Of a DNA stretch of 64,000 bases, positions 1-9,220 are shown piece after piece (within the stretch, counting starts at the first letter, position 1; the number at the start of each line of letters is the position of its first letter). The DNA is from Allolobophora icterica. Taxonomy: Eukaryota; Annelida; Clitellata; Crassiclitellata; Lumbricidae. Both the position numbers and the translations under genes were made by a program. The notes beneath the pieces were generated by a model, which was not told the origin of the DNA, did not search any database, and saw only the letters and a list, made by a program, of their open reading frames with translations. The stretch spans positions 71,214,134-71,278,133 of the forward strand of contig OY744605.1 in assembly GCA_963556255.1 (NCBI GenBank). Reading direction: 5' to 3'.

Positions 1-720
<720 letters not shown>

Positions 721-1204
721 ATTAAACAGTTATACAGAAAGACACAGACAGAACGGAGACCGATTAAAAAAACCAGAAGTCGTCTGTTTATCTCCCAGCC
801 TCCCAACATACACCCGTATACAACAACCGAGACACTACCAAGACGCCTTCGATGACGTCCCTCCTCAGAACAAACGGGTGTGGTGGCCCTCCAGTGGAAG
901 AAGTTCTTCAATTGCTTCCGATATCTGATATTAATGGCAGCATGATGAATTACCTCTTTATTTGCCCCATCTGTAGCCATAACCTCAAGGGCGCCTAAGT
1001 ACCGTGGGTTCCAATTTTATTGTATCACATTTGGACAGCGCTTCGAAATCCAAGGACGGTATTTTCAGTACCATAGGGTAACGAAATAAACTGACCCGTT
1101 TATTATGTTCCTCAATCGGCAATTCCCTCTTACGAAATCTATGGTGCTCTGGATGCAGGTATAATTTGGATTTTTTTATTGTAAACTTGGGTCATCCATG
1201 GGTT
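721..1204. other. no recognisable feature
   Basis: Unique-looking non-coding DNA. The frames are short and none resembles a known domain. Confidence 0.5.
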
Positions 1205-1352
1205 TTTAGTGGCATAGTGGTACCGTTCTGCTGTACTGCAGTATACTGTCTTGGATTCGAATCTATGCTTTCAGGGTTTGAATTAATTCAAAAGGTAAAA
1301 GACTATACATAACATAACATAACATAACATAACATAGCATAACATAACATAA
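1205..1352 (+). repeat. tRNA-derived SINE-like fragment with (CATAA)n tail
   Basis: A box-A-like segment (GGCATAGTGGTACCG, from about 1210) and a box-B-like segment (GGATTCGAATC, about 1252-1263) are spaced as in a tRNA. They are followed by an AACAT/CATAA pentamer array at about 1303-1352. No acceptor stem can be closed, so this is a tRNA-derived retroposon rather than a tRNA gene. Confidence 0.5.
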
Positions 1353-2648
1353 CAAGGTTTTGAGTGGCTCAGTAGACTTGCATCTGTGTCAGAGCCACTC
1401 TCTCGAGCCTCCTCGCAATTGCACCTAGTTCTATAGTATCCAAGTTCACTGAGTTTCTTCTAAAATGCAATTACCGAGTCTGCAGAAACATGGGATTAAC
1501 TTTCCTTTATAACGGCAAAAATGTCAAAGGTTAGACTAGTTTTATTAAACTTTCCACTGCAAGTCATAGATAACATTGGTCAAAGATTAGATTGCAAGTT
1601 ACAAGAAAAACTGGATTGAAGAGGAGACAAGAGAAGACTATATATACCTATACTACACTGAATTATATTATAAATTATGACTGCGTTAAAGAAGTCAAAC
1701 GACTAGAATTATGTTTGCACAACTAACTGTTAAGTATTTATAAATCACTTTTCACTGGAAGATAAAACTAAATACCTGCTTCGGCTGTCCTAGGCTCAAC
1801 GGTAAGTCCTCCAATGAATTGATCCTATATATTATGTATATATGAGGTCTTTGCCTCCTCGTCCTTTTCCTACTCAAGGTCCTAAGCAAAAGCATTCGAT
1901 CCACAGTCGACTGTTCGATCCTTTAAACGAAAACTGTTCCTGTTTATTTATTTATTGAACCTATAGTATACGCATAAGATAACGAAACCCGAAACTGCGA
2001 GGTAGCTGTGCGAACAACTTGTCAAGTGTCTCTACTCTCAGACCTGCCATTGTTGAGTTACAAACCCAGCGCACTAACGTATAAACGACCGCGTCACCGT
2101 TTTGCTGTCTGTAACAAGAACAGAGATTCAACTCACAGTAGTATCTGCAACAAAGGCGATCGTCCCAATGCGATCGAAATTTATATCCGAACTGTCATAT
2201 ATATAGGACCCTATCGTGCAATGATAGCTATCGCATTAGGTCAAAGCAGTTTTAATACCAGTCATCAGCTGATTGAAAAACGCGTGACTGTTAGACTGTT
2301 TTCACTGGCAGATCTCCAGAAGCTGAACTCTCGGCTAGGACAAATTTTACAGTCGCCCAGTTGTTGACAGGAGAACATTTTTTACGACTTTAAACATTGA
2401 AAAGTGTGACGAATCCGACCACTTTCATGGTCCTGTATACCTTCTCAGACACATTTTTAGCTCTTCATATCATCGTCTGGTTTCCTAAGTTCAATTGGGT
2501 CTTCTGGCAATTCCTTCAGTTTTCTCTCCCATTCCATGTATCTCTCCTTTCCCCAACTTTTGTACATTTTTTCGCGACTTGTTATCTTCAGTTCCTCTGT
2601 ATCCTACATTATTTCTTCTCCCAGTTTATCGCTACCAATTTACCGGCA
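1353..2648. other. no recognisable feature
   Basis: AT-rich non-coding DNA. A 119-codon frame at 2008-2367 shows no known domain, low-complexity bias or splice context, and I do not call it a gene. Confidence 0.5.
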
Positions 2649-2755
2649 GCCGGTTCTTGGTTTATATAATATCTTTGGTTCTTGGCTTCATACAATATCT
2701 TTGGTTCTAGGTTTCATACAATGTCTTTGCTTCTTGGTTTCATACAATACCCTTT
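2649..2755 (+). repeat. short tandem repeat, about 30-bp unit, four copies
   Basis: A unit of the form GGTTCTTGGTTTCATACAAT plus ATCTTT is repeated about four times with drift. Confidence 0.8.
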
Positions 2756-3690
2756 GACTTGACGTAGCACTCGAGAGTAATCTGGCGCATGCGCTTAAGT
2801 TTTAAATAACACTTTGGAAATGTCATGCTTACGAATATGATTATCTCGACCGTTTCACTTTGTGCATTTTACAAATTCTGTTGGCAACCTCTATTGAGTC
2901 TACTCAAACCGGATTGCTATTCATCTCTGCATAGATCACCCATTATTCTGTGTCCGAAAAGCTATGATATTGGGCTGCGGCTTACCCGAAAAAGACATGC
3001 AAGGCTTTGTTTGGATCGAGGCACTTTCGACGAAATCATGTAAACCTATCATTGTCACGAGGTACCGTTGTCTTCACAGTGGCCAGCTTACACTGCCGCA
3101 GGGCTAGGATTGTATGCTAAGCTATATAGGCCTGCTTATGCAAACATGATATAAACTCATCAAAACATCTATATGTGTATATCAAACGTATAAAGATTAT
3201 ATGTACATGCATAATATATATATATATATATACTTGTATAGTGTAATTGAAGAATTTTTAAGCAAAAAATATATGCATAAATATGACCTTATGTATGTGA
3301 ATAGGCCTATAATATTTTTAAGTAGCCTAGTATGCGTGTGTGTGCACGCGTATACATGTACGTGTGGTTTGATGTGAAAGTGCATATGTTGAATATTATA
3401 ACAACATTTTGCCCAAAGGCCATACGCCGTGTGATCAGAAACCTCAGTTGGCAGATCGTAAGGACTCTGTTGTATGCTCAACATAATGCTGTCAACTTTG
3501 GATGAGAATTCGCTCGTTGCTTTCCAAATGGGTGCGTGCGCCCGCCCGCCACCGGTGACTCTAGTCGGTTTTTTATGCAGTGGTTTGCTTGCTGACGATA
3601 ATTGGTTCTTAGTGACACAGGACTTCGCATAGGTTAGCGCAGAGCGCCTCTGTTTATTGGTATGGCATTGGTATGGAGCAATGGTAATAA
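2756..3690. other. no recognisable gene; short AT microsatellite
   Basis: Non-coding DNA with an AT run near 3212-3232. Long frames on the minus strand here come from the ATGT array to the right. Confidence 0.5.
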
Positions 3691-3693
3691 ATT

Positions 3694-3870
3694 TAAAAAA
3701 ACTATGTATGTATGTATGTATGAATTGATATGTATGTATTAATTTATGTTTGTATGGCTGTATGCATTTATGTATGTATGGATGTATGCACGTATGTATG
3801 TATGTATGCTTGCTTGTGTGCGTGTTTGCATGTGTGCATGTATGTATGTATGCATGTATGTATGTATGTC
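3694..3870 (+). repeat. (TGTA)n microsatellite
   Basis: Imperfect TATG/TGTA tetranucleotide array with TGCA variants. It gives spurious MYVCMYVC / HTYIHTYI frames. Confidence 0.95.
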
Positions 3871-3871
3871 G

Positions 3872-4552
3872 CAAAATAGGTGAATTCCTCTTTCGATTTG
3901 AGCATAATCTTTTACCAGCAACATTTAAAGACTACTTCATAGCGGGGACTCAGATTCATACACATCGTACAAGGAATGCTGCTGCACTTCGACCCATTAA
4001 AGCACGCACAAATACCCGGGTATATAGCATAAAATTCTTTGGACCGAACCTTTGGAATGGGATACCTCCCATTGTGCGTCATTCTGCTAACGTCCATTTA
4101 TTTAAAGCCCGACTGAGAGAGTTTTTGTTGAAGGATGATTGAACCACCCCATTCATTAGGACTACGACGGGTCTGGGGGGCACACGTCCGCATCTGGGCC
4201 CTAACTTAACCTACTTACTTTTTGTTTGTGAGTGGGATAGTTAAGTTTAGTTAAGCTTTTTCATATGCCTTATTTTTTATGAATAACTCGCCTCCCTCCT
4301 AGGCTTCTCCTGCTATTGGAATACTGGGATGTTACCTGTAACCTAGGAGGAAGCAACTCTAACCTCGACAGTCTCTTGGACATCGTAACGGAACCAAGTA
4401 GGTGTCCCCACTCAGCGGGATTTTCCTTCCCTTGGGGGTCACCTTTTGCGACCAGAGACGTGAATTCTTTGTGCTGTACCTTTGCTTGTTGTTTGTACAA
4501 ACGTTATTTGGAAGCAATAAAAATCTTTGAATTGAATTGAATTGAATTGAAT
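3872..4552 (+). mobile_element. non-LTR retrotransposon 3' fragment (LINE C-terminus + 3'UTR)
   Basis: The plus frame ending at 4142 encodes the C-terminal region typical of CR1/L2-like LINEs: FEHNLLPATFKDYF, then TNTRVYSIKFFGPNLWNGIP, then a FKARLREFLL terminus. It resembles the C-terminus of LINE-A at 29101-29343 in layout. A 3'UTR of about 370 bp follows, ending in a TTGAATTGAATTGAA array at about 4527-4552 that serves as the tail. The copy is strongly 5'-truncated, as is normal for LINE insertions, and its start abuts the TGTA array. Confidence 0.75.
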
Positions 4553-4689
4553 GTGTGTGTGAATATATCTAACTATTATATACATGTATTTGTCTTATGG
4601 GTGTATGTATAATTCGTATGCCTATGCTGTCCAACTGGTTTGATAGGTCGGGTGCTATAACATGACAACATAACCTAATAGAACTTTAC

Positions 4690-4883
4690 AAGGAGGGGGG
4701 AATAGAGTAATGGTAACACTCATGGCCAGGAGAGCATTAAGATCGCGGTTCGATACCCGGAACCCCGCCTCTAGGGCGGCGTATTGCATGTCTGCCAAAC
4801 CGTGTGTTTAATTAAGATCTTGATTGTACTTTCATGTTTCAATGTAATCTTAATGCTTTTGTCAGTTTGAATTAATAAAGAAA

Positions 4884-4979
<96 letters not shown>

Positions 4980-4980
4980 A
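4690..4980 (+). mobile_element. tRNA-derived SINE with (ATT)n tail
   Basis: A box-A-like motif (AATAGAGTAATGGTAAC) and a box B (GGTTCGATACC, about 4748) are followed by a tRNA-unrelated body and a long ATT array at about 4886-4978. The array is the likely retroposon tail, later expanded. Confidence 0.6.
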
Positions 4981-5253
4981 ACCAATAAAACACAGCATAG
5001 CTGAACTTACTCTAAATTTAAAACAGCAACAAGAACATTACTAAACGTTGGATCTGTAGCCTATAAATTAACATATATCTTAGCGCTGCTCAATCACTGA
5101 CGTGACAAAACAGTCCTAGAACTGTAATAATAAGAATTCTTCGAGGTTACTTTGTTCTCAACCCTGGACACCGCATTTCACCTTGTCACACTTCAACATT
5201 TTCCCCAACCACTTTATCCATCCACTTTGTCATCGCTCCATTCATCCACGACG

Positions 5254-5607
5254 ATGACGACGACACTTTCGGCTTCGAATCCCAGACCACAGCAGCAGAC
5301 ATGCGCAATCAGAAATTCTCGTCAGCATCTCGCGATATTTGCCGAGATCTCGCCTATTACCGAATCGATGACATCAAACCGGGGAACGGTCGGCCATCGA
5401 AATCTTAAGTCCACACGGACGCCGGCCAAAGACGATGACAACGTGTCTAAAACCCTCTCGAACGACGATGGGATTATTACCCGTCAATTGGAGGAATTAG
5501 ACATCGTTGGGATTTACCGCCCTCTCTGGGGTAACGCAAGACAATACGGGGCACGGAGCCGCCCTGTCGCCGAGTCAAGTACCACTGCAGCGCTCGACAA
5601 TTGCTAG
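5254..5607 (+). CDS. unidentified ORF in a CpG-dense stretch (doubtful)
   Basis: The stretch 5130-5960 is clearly richer in CG dinucleotides than its AT-rich surroundings. It holds an ATG-started frame of 117 codons (5254-5607), polar and rich in Ser/Thr/Arg, with no domain I recognise. A second open frame overlaps it at 5507-5722. The stretch could be a first exon plus CpG-island promoter, an exon of a gene lying to the left, or a degraded repeat. No convincing splice site decides between these. Function is not assigned. Confidence 0.25.
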   Translation: MTTTLSASNPRPQQQTCAIRNSRQHLAIFAEISPITESMTSNRGTVGHRNLKSTRTPAKDDDNVSKTLSNDDGIITRQLEELDIVGIYRPLWGNARQYGARSRPVAESSTTAALDNC

Positions 5608-6061
5608 TGTTTATTATCGGACTGAGGGGACGACAGTGTCAAAGGCATCGTTGGAGTCGAGAGCAGACGATACGTTCGTGACGCGCTATCCGGGGAAGCC
5701 GCTCCACTCGTGTCGTGATTAAAAGTATGATCGCTTGTCGGCTGTTCTCAGTCGTAGCTTGATGGATAGATCTGAGACATGAATCGCGAACGATAAGCGT
5801 CGAAGATGGCCGCACTGTGTCTTGTGACGAAGATCGGTGGAACGTCTGTTTATTACGTGGCTGTGGAGAGTGGTCGTCTTTTTATGCAGCAGAATACGAT
5901 GATTTCCTTCGGACGACATTATGAACATTTTCCCACACGAACCTTCGACTGTATGTGAGAGTGAGACCACGTGATTTTATGTTATGCTATGTTATGACCT
6001 GTCTTGTTTTGTTGTACTTTATGTTATGTTTGTTGTACTTTATGTTATGTTTATGTTATGT

Positions 6062-6660
6062 TCGAAATCGAATGCCGGCCAAAACAGAAATTCGTTTCGA
6101 GATTTCTGCTCCACTTACGACCCCTGGTAAATTCAACTGTAATGAGTAGGCCTACACCGACCGTACTCCTTCTCCTCCTCCTCCTCCTTGTCCTTCTCCT
6201 CCTCCTTGTCCTTCTTCTTCTCCTTCTTGTCCTTCTGCTTCTGCTTCTGCTTCTGCTTCTGCTTCTGCTTCTGCTTCTGCTTCTGCTTCTGCTTCTGCTT
6301 CTGCTTCTGCTTCTGCTTCTGCTTCTGCTTCTGCTTCTGCTTCTGCTTCTGCTTCTGCTTCTGCTTCTTCTTCTTCTTCTTCTTCTTCTTCTTCTTCTTC
6401 TTCTTCTTCTTCTTCTTCTCTTTCTCCTCCACGTCCTCCTCATTGTCCTCCTCCTCCTTCTTCTTTTTTTCTTCTTCTTTTTCTTCTCCTTCTCCTCTTT
6501 CTCCTCCTCGTCCTCCTCATTGTCCTCCTCCTTCTTCTTTTTTTTCTTCTCCTCCTTCTCCTCTTTCTCCTCCTTGTCCTCCTCTTTGTCCTCCTCCTTC
6601 TTCTTATTTTTCTTCTTCTTCTCCTTCTTTTTCTTCTTCTTCGAATCTGGTTAGATAAGT
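6062..6660 (+). repeat. SINE 3' body followed by a polypyrimidine CTT/CTC/CTG tract
   Basis: The segment about 6085-6170 (CGAGATTTCTGCTCC ... CTGTAATGAGTAGG ... GACCGTACTCC) recurs at 49975-50045 and, diverged and inverted, at 24545-24605. It is the 3' body of a SINE family. In the two plus-strand copies it runs straight into a long pyrimidine tract. Here the tract includes a near-perfect hexanucleotide (CTTCTG)n array at about 6232-6365, then (CTT)n. All Leu/Ser/Phe/Lys/Arg frames here are artefacts. Confidence 0.8.
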
Positions 6661-6992
6661 TCTTTTCTGTTAAATTTTGATTTATAGTTGACTTTGTGCA
6701 CATTCTCTGTATACATGAATCACGGTGACAAACCAATGCCCAGATTACCAATGTAGGATTAGACCAAGCCTATTTCCACTGGGGTGATTTAACAGAACAA
6801 TCCCTGGCGCATACTTTCGTACCTTGTGACTATCCAAATTGTTTCACTATGACACTCCCCAATACCATAAAAACAGACATTAAATCTGATAAGACCAAAG
6901 ATGGGGTGTTGAGGATAGAGCTGTATAATGTTGAATACCTGAATGATTCCCCTTCTGGCTCCATAGATCTCCTAACAGATGAAGATAACAAC

Positions 6993-7227
6993 CGTGGGGC
7001 GTGGTGGCTCAGTGGTAAGTTCGGCGCCTTGTGGCCGGAGGGTTGCAGGTTCGAATCCCACTCTAGCCGCTGCGTACGGACCTTGGGCAAGTCCTTCACT
7101 CGCAATTGCTCGTGGCGCTTCGGTGTGAAAATTCCGGCACAGTATCAAATGCTGTAGTCGGGAGCGCCTCTGAGTAGTAGTAGACTTCGAGAGGCGCTAT
7201 AGAAATATCCGGAATAAATAAATAAAA
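6993..7227 (+). mobile_element. tRNA-derived SINE with LINE-like tail, inside LINE-A
   Basis: Box A (TGGCTCAGTGGTAAG) and box B (GGTTCGAATCC) are spaced as in a tRNA. The 3' part (GGGAGCGCCTCTGAGTAG ... GAGGCGCTATAGAAAT, then AATAAATAAATAAA) matches in layout and wording the tails of LINE-type copies at 30490-30540 and 57965-58015. This suggests the SINE borrows a LINE tail for mobilisation. Confidence 0.8.
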
Positions 7228-7600
7228 GTTCTCTTCTAAATGCCCTGATATTGACCCATGAATTGTAACTTCTTTAATGACCTTACTTACAATACTACCT
7301 ACTCTACCCCACTCTCTCTATCCACACAATTTACCAACTCACCTACACTCCTCTCGATAATGCACCTGAACTGTCGCAGTATACCAAATAAACTGGACGA
7401 AATAAGACTTGCTGACACTTTTACACGTAACCGTCCTGGCCCTTACTGAGACTTGTTTAACAGAAAATCAAACCGATCTAATAATCACACCAGGGTACCA
7501 GTTCTTGAGCAAGCCCAGATGCGAGGGTAGACGTTGGATTCTTAATAAAACAGGAAATCCCTTTTGAGGTCCTTGGAGATCCAGAGGGAAATCTCCCATC

Positions 7601-7605
7601 TCGCT
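7601..7605 (+). repeat. Polinton target-site duplication, left copy
   Basis: TCGCT directly before the left TIR is repeated directly after the right TIR at 25471-25475. Removing one copy restores a continuous LINE-A frame, so the duplication is 5 bp. Confidence 0.9.
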
Positions 7606-7842
7606 AGTAGATGGGTAACACGGGGTTTAAATCATGCGCTACAAAAAGCCGCTTGATATAAAGACTGCCTCTACAGAAAAAGGGTCCACAGAGGCCCACA
7701 GGACCCACAGACCCTTATCACAGATCGCTTTCCAAGCAGTGTCTATGGCTATCGTGGCTTAGAAGTCTTTTTAATCGTGGTGTTAAGAGTTTTTTTAAAA
7801 CAGGCTGAATAGAAGTGATTTAAAACAAAAAGACCGTCTCTA
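7606..7842 (+). repeat. Polinton left terminal inverted repeat
   Basis: About 235 bp, reverse-complementary to 25238-25470 with scattered substitutions and small indels (for example GGGTCCACAGAGGCC in both). The outer end starts with AG, as in other Polintons. The inner border is GACCGTCTCTA. Confidence 0.95.
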
Positions 7843-8053
7843 AGCCAATTCGGCCAAAGCCAAAAAATATGGATCGTGGATTGCCCTAACACATCAAACC
7901 GCAAGAGTGTCGTTTGCTGCCGGCCGAGACCCTCCCACGAGGCCGGCCCAAACCATTGGAGTGTGCCAGTAAAAATTATAGCCCACTAATCGTACGGCGG
8001 TGGTGCGCTAGGAATTACAGACTCACTACTCCAACCACCTACGATGAAAACTT
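7843..8053. other. Polinton subterminal spacer
   Basis: Non-coding spacer between the left TIR and the first gene. Nothing further is seen. Confidence 0.5.
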
Positions 8054-8659
8054 TTATTTTGAGGTTCGCGGGAAAGACCCAGTGCTGGTTAGTTTCTTGA
8101 TTAGTTCTGCCACCACCTGGTCTTTGCTTTGACTCGGCAACTCTTTTTTTCCATTCTTGCTTTGTATATCACGTTTCATCGTTCTATATTTCTCCTCCTC
8201 TCCCAGAATAAGCTTATACTCTTCATCGCTAATAGCAGTGTCTTCCAAAGCCTTAGAAATGTGGTCATGAACTGTGTTTAGTTTACTTTCCGCCAAAATA
8301 CAAATTTCGTCGTGTTTTGAAGCTTTAGCAACAAAACTTCTACTAATAACATTTCCAATAATATCCAGAAAACTCGTCGCTATGGCCAAACTCTCCAGAG
8401 CAATACCAGGAATAAAACCAATACCAGTGGCTAACATAGCCGCCCCACCCACCCCAGTTCCAAGACTAACTATAGCAAGGCCGGCCGACGCCCCATTAGC
8501 CACATCTACAACCCTCTTATACTTTTTGCACAGTTGTCCCCGACTTATCGCCTCAGACCTCAGGAATGCTTCTATTTCGCCGATCTTCTGCAAGCGAAAT
8601 GTTTGCGACGTCGTGTCTGACGAAATTGTTGACTCCATCAGCGTTGGGTACAAAGACAT
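8054..8659 (-). CDS. Polinton membrane-active-type protein, unassigned (201 aa)
   Basis: I do not recognise a named family. The protein has a polar N-terminus (1-50). A long Gly/Ala-rich hydrophobic stretch (about 52-103, including LGTGVGGAAMLATGIGFIPG) can form two membrane helices or a helical hairpin. A charged helical C-terminus (about 110-190) is rich in Glu/Lys. The layout resembles membrane-inserting hairpin proteins, so a role in membrane penetration or egress is conceivable, but that is inference. It is the gene nearest the left TIR. Its stop lies about 210 bp from the TIR, and its start is 6 bp from the stop of the next gene, so the cluster is compact. A CTATAAAAAAG motif lies about 10 bp before the ATG. 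The ATG is the first in frame. Confidence 0.75.
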   Translation of the reverse strand: MSLYPTLMESTISSDTTSQTFRLQKIGEIEAFLRSEAISRGQLCKKYKRVVDVANGASAGLAIVSLGTGVGGAAMLATGIGFIPGIALESLAIATSFLDIIGNVISRSFVAKASKHDEICILAESKLNTVHDHISKALEDTAISDEEYKLILGEEEKYRTMKRDIQSKNGKKELPSQSKDQVVAELIKKLTSTGSFPRTSK

Positions 8660-8665
8660 ACTTTT

Positions 8666-9211
8666 TTATAGTTGCTCTATCAGTAACGTTACGTTTAACT
8701 CAATAGTTGAAGTACTTAAAACGCCTATCTTTTTTCCTTCAATTCGAAAACTCGTTTGTCCTGGAATGAATATTGCCCTAGATGCATCAAATTGTCCACT
8801 TTGAATGTCAACTGTACGATCGATGCTACCCGCGGCTGTAATAATGCGAACTGACGCATCACCGGTACTAACACCAAACATTGTAAGCCTCCAGAATCCG
8901 CGGTCTAAAGACACCGTCTCATTGTTAGTTTGCAACGTGATACAAGGATAGCGCGCCGCGGTCAGTGGAAGCGTTTGCCACGAACTTAGAGTCACAGTTT
9001 TGGTCGCTGTGTAAATATCGCGGCTGTGGTAATCGTCCGATACGAAATCGATGTGGATTTGGGGAACCGCGGCTAACATATCTGCGGTGGGCTTAGGGAT
9101 TGTATATCCCCAGTTGGTCAGTCCAACCAAATCATCGAGGTTGTATTTGTGCATATTTGTTTCTCCCTTTTGCCGGAGATAACCACGAATCTTGTAGTGT
9201 GAGTCCGCCAT
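8666..9211 (-). CDS. Polinton protein, unassigned beta-rich (181 aa)
   Basis: Not recognised. The first 45 residues are polar (LVGLTNWGYTIPKPTADML). The remainder alternates polar and hydrophobic residues as in a beta-sandwich, with segments such as WQTLPLTAARYPCITLQTN, FWRLTMFGVSTG and TSFRIEGKKIGVL. There is no signal peptide or membrane segment. It lies between the fibre gene and the hydrophobic-protein gene, with 6-10 bp on either side, which suggests expression with the structural genes. A minor virion, fibre-associated or receptor-binding role is possible but unproven. The start is the ATG preceded by an ATTTAATA stretch. Confidence 0.7.
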   Translation of the reverse strand: MADSHYKIRGYLRQKGETNMHKYNLDDLVGLTNWGYTIPKPTADMLAAVPQIHIDFVSDDYHSRDIYTATKTVTLSSWQTLPLTAARYPCITLQTNNETVSLDRGFWRLTMFGVSTGDASVRIITAAGSIDRTVDIQSGQFDASRAIFIPGQTSFRIEGKKIGVLSTSTIELNVTLLIEQL

Positions 9212-9220
9212 TATTAAATC

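Larger units (their letters stand above)
6700..7605 (+). mobile_element. LINE-A, 5' segment (endonuclease start), left of the Polinton
   Basis: This is the 5' part of a CR1/L2-like non-LTR retrotransposon. The frame around 7346-7400 carries the APE-endonuclease opening (MHLNCRSIPNKLDEI). Near 7433-7460 another frame carries the glutamate motif LALTETCL, and from about 7520 a further frame reads DVGFLIKQEIPFEVL. Frame changes show it is decayed. A SINE interrupts it at 6993-7227, and the Polinton interrupts it after 7605. Its reading frame resumes exactly at 25476 once one copy of the 5-bp duplication is ignored. The 5' limit is uncertain. Confidence 0.75.

Noticed and set aside
2008..2367. 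119-codon frame
   Set aside because: No domain, no splice support, composition like the surrounding DNA.
3197..3874. 225-codon minus-strand frame
   Set aside because: Half of it is the TGTA array; the rest has no recognisable domain.
6990..7075. tRNA gene
   Set aside because: tRNA-like head of a SINE with a LINE-type tail, inserted in LINE-A.
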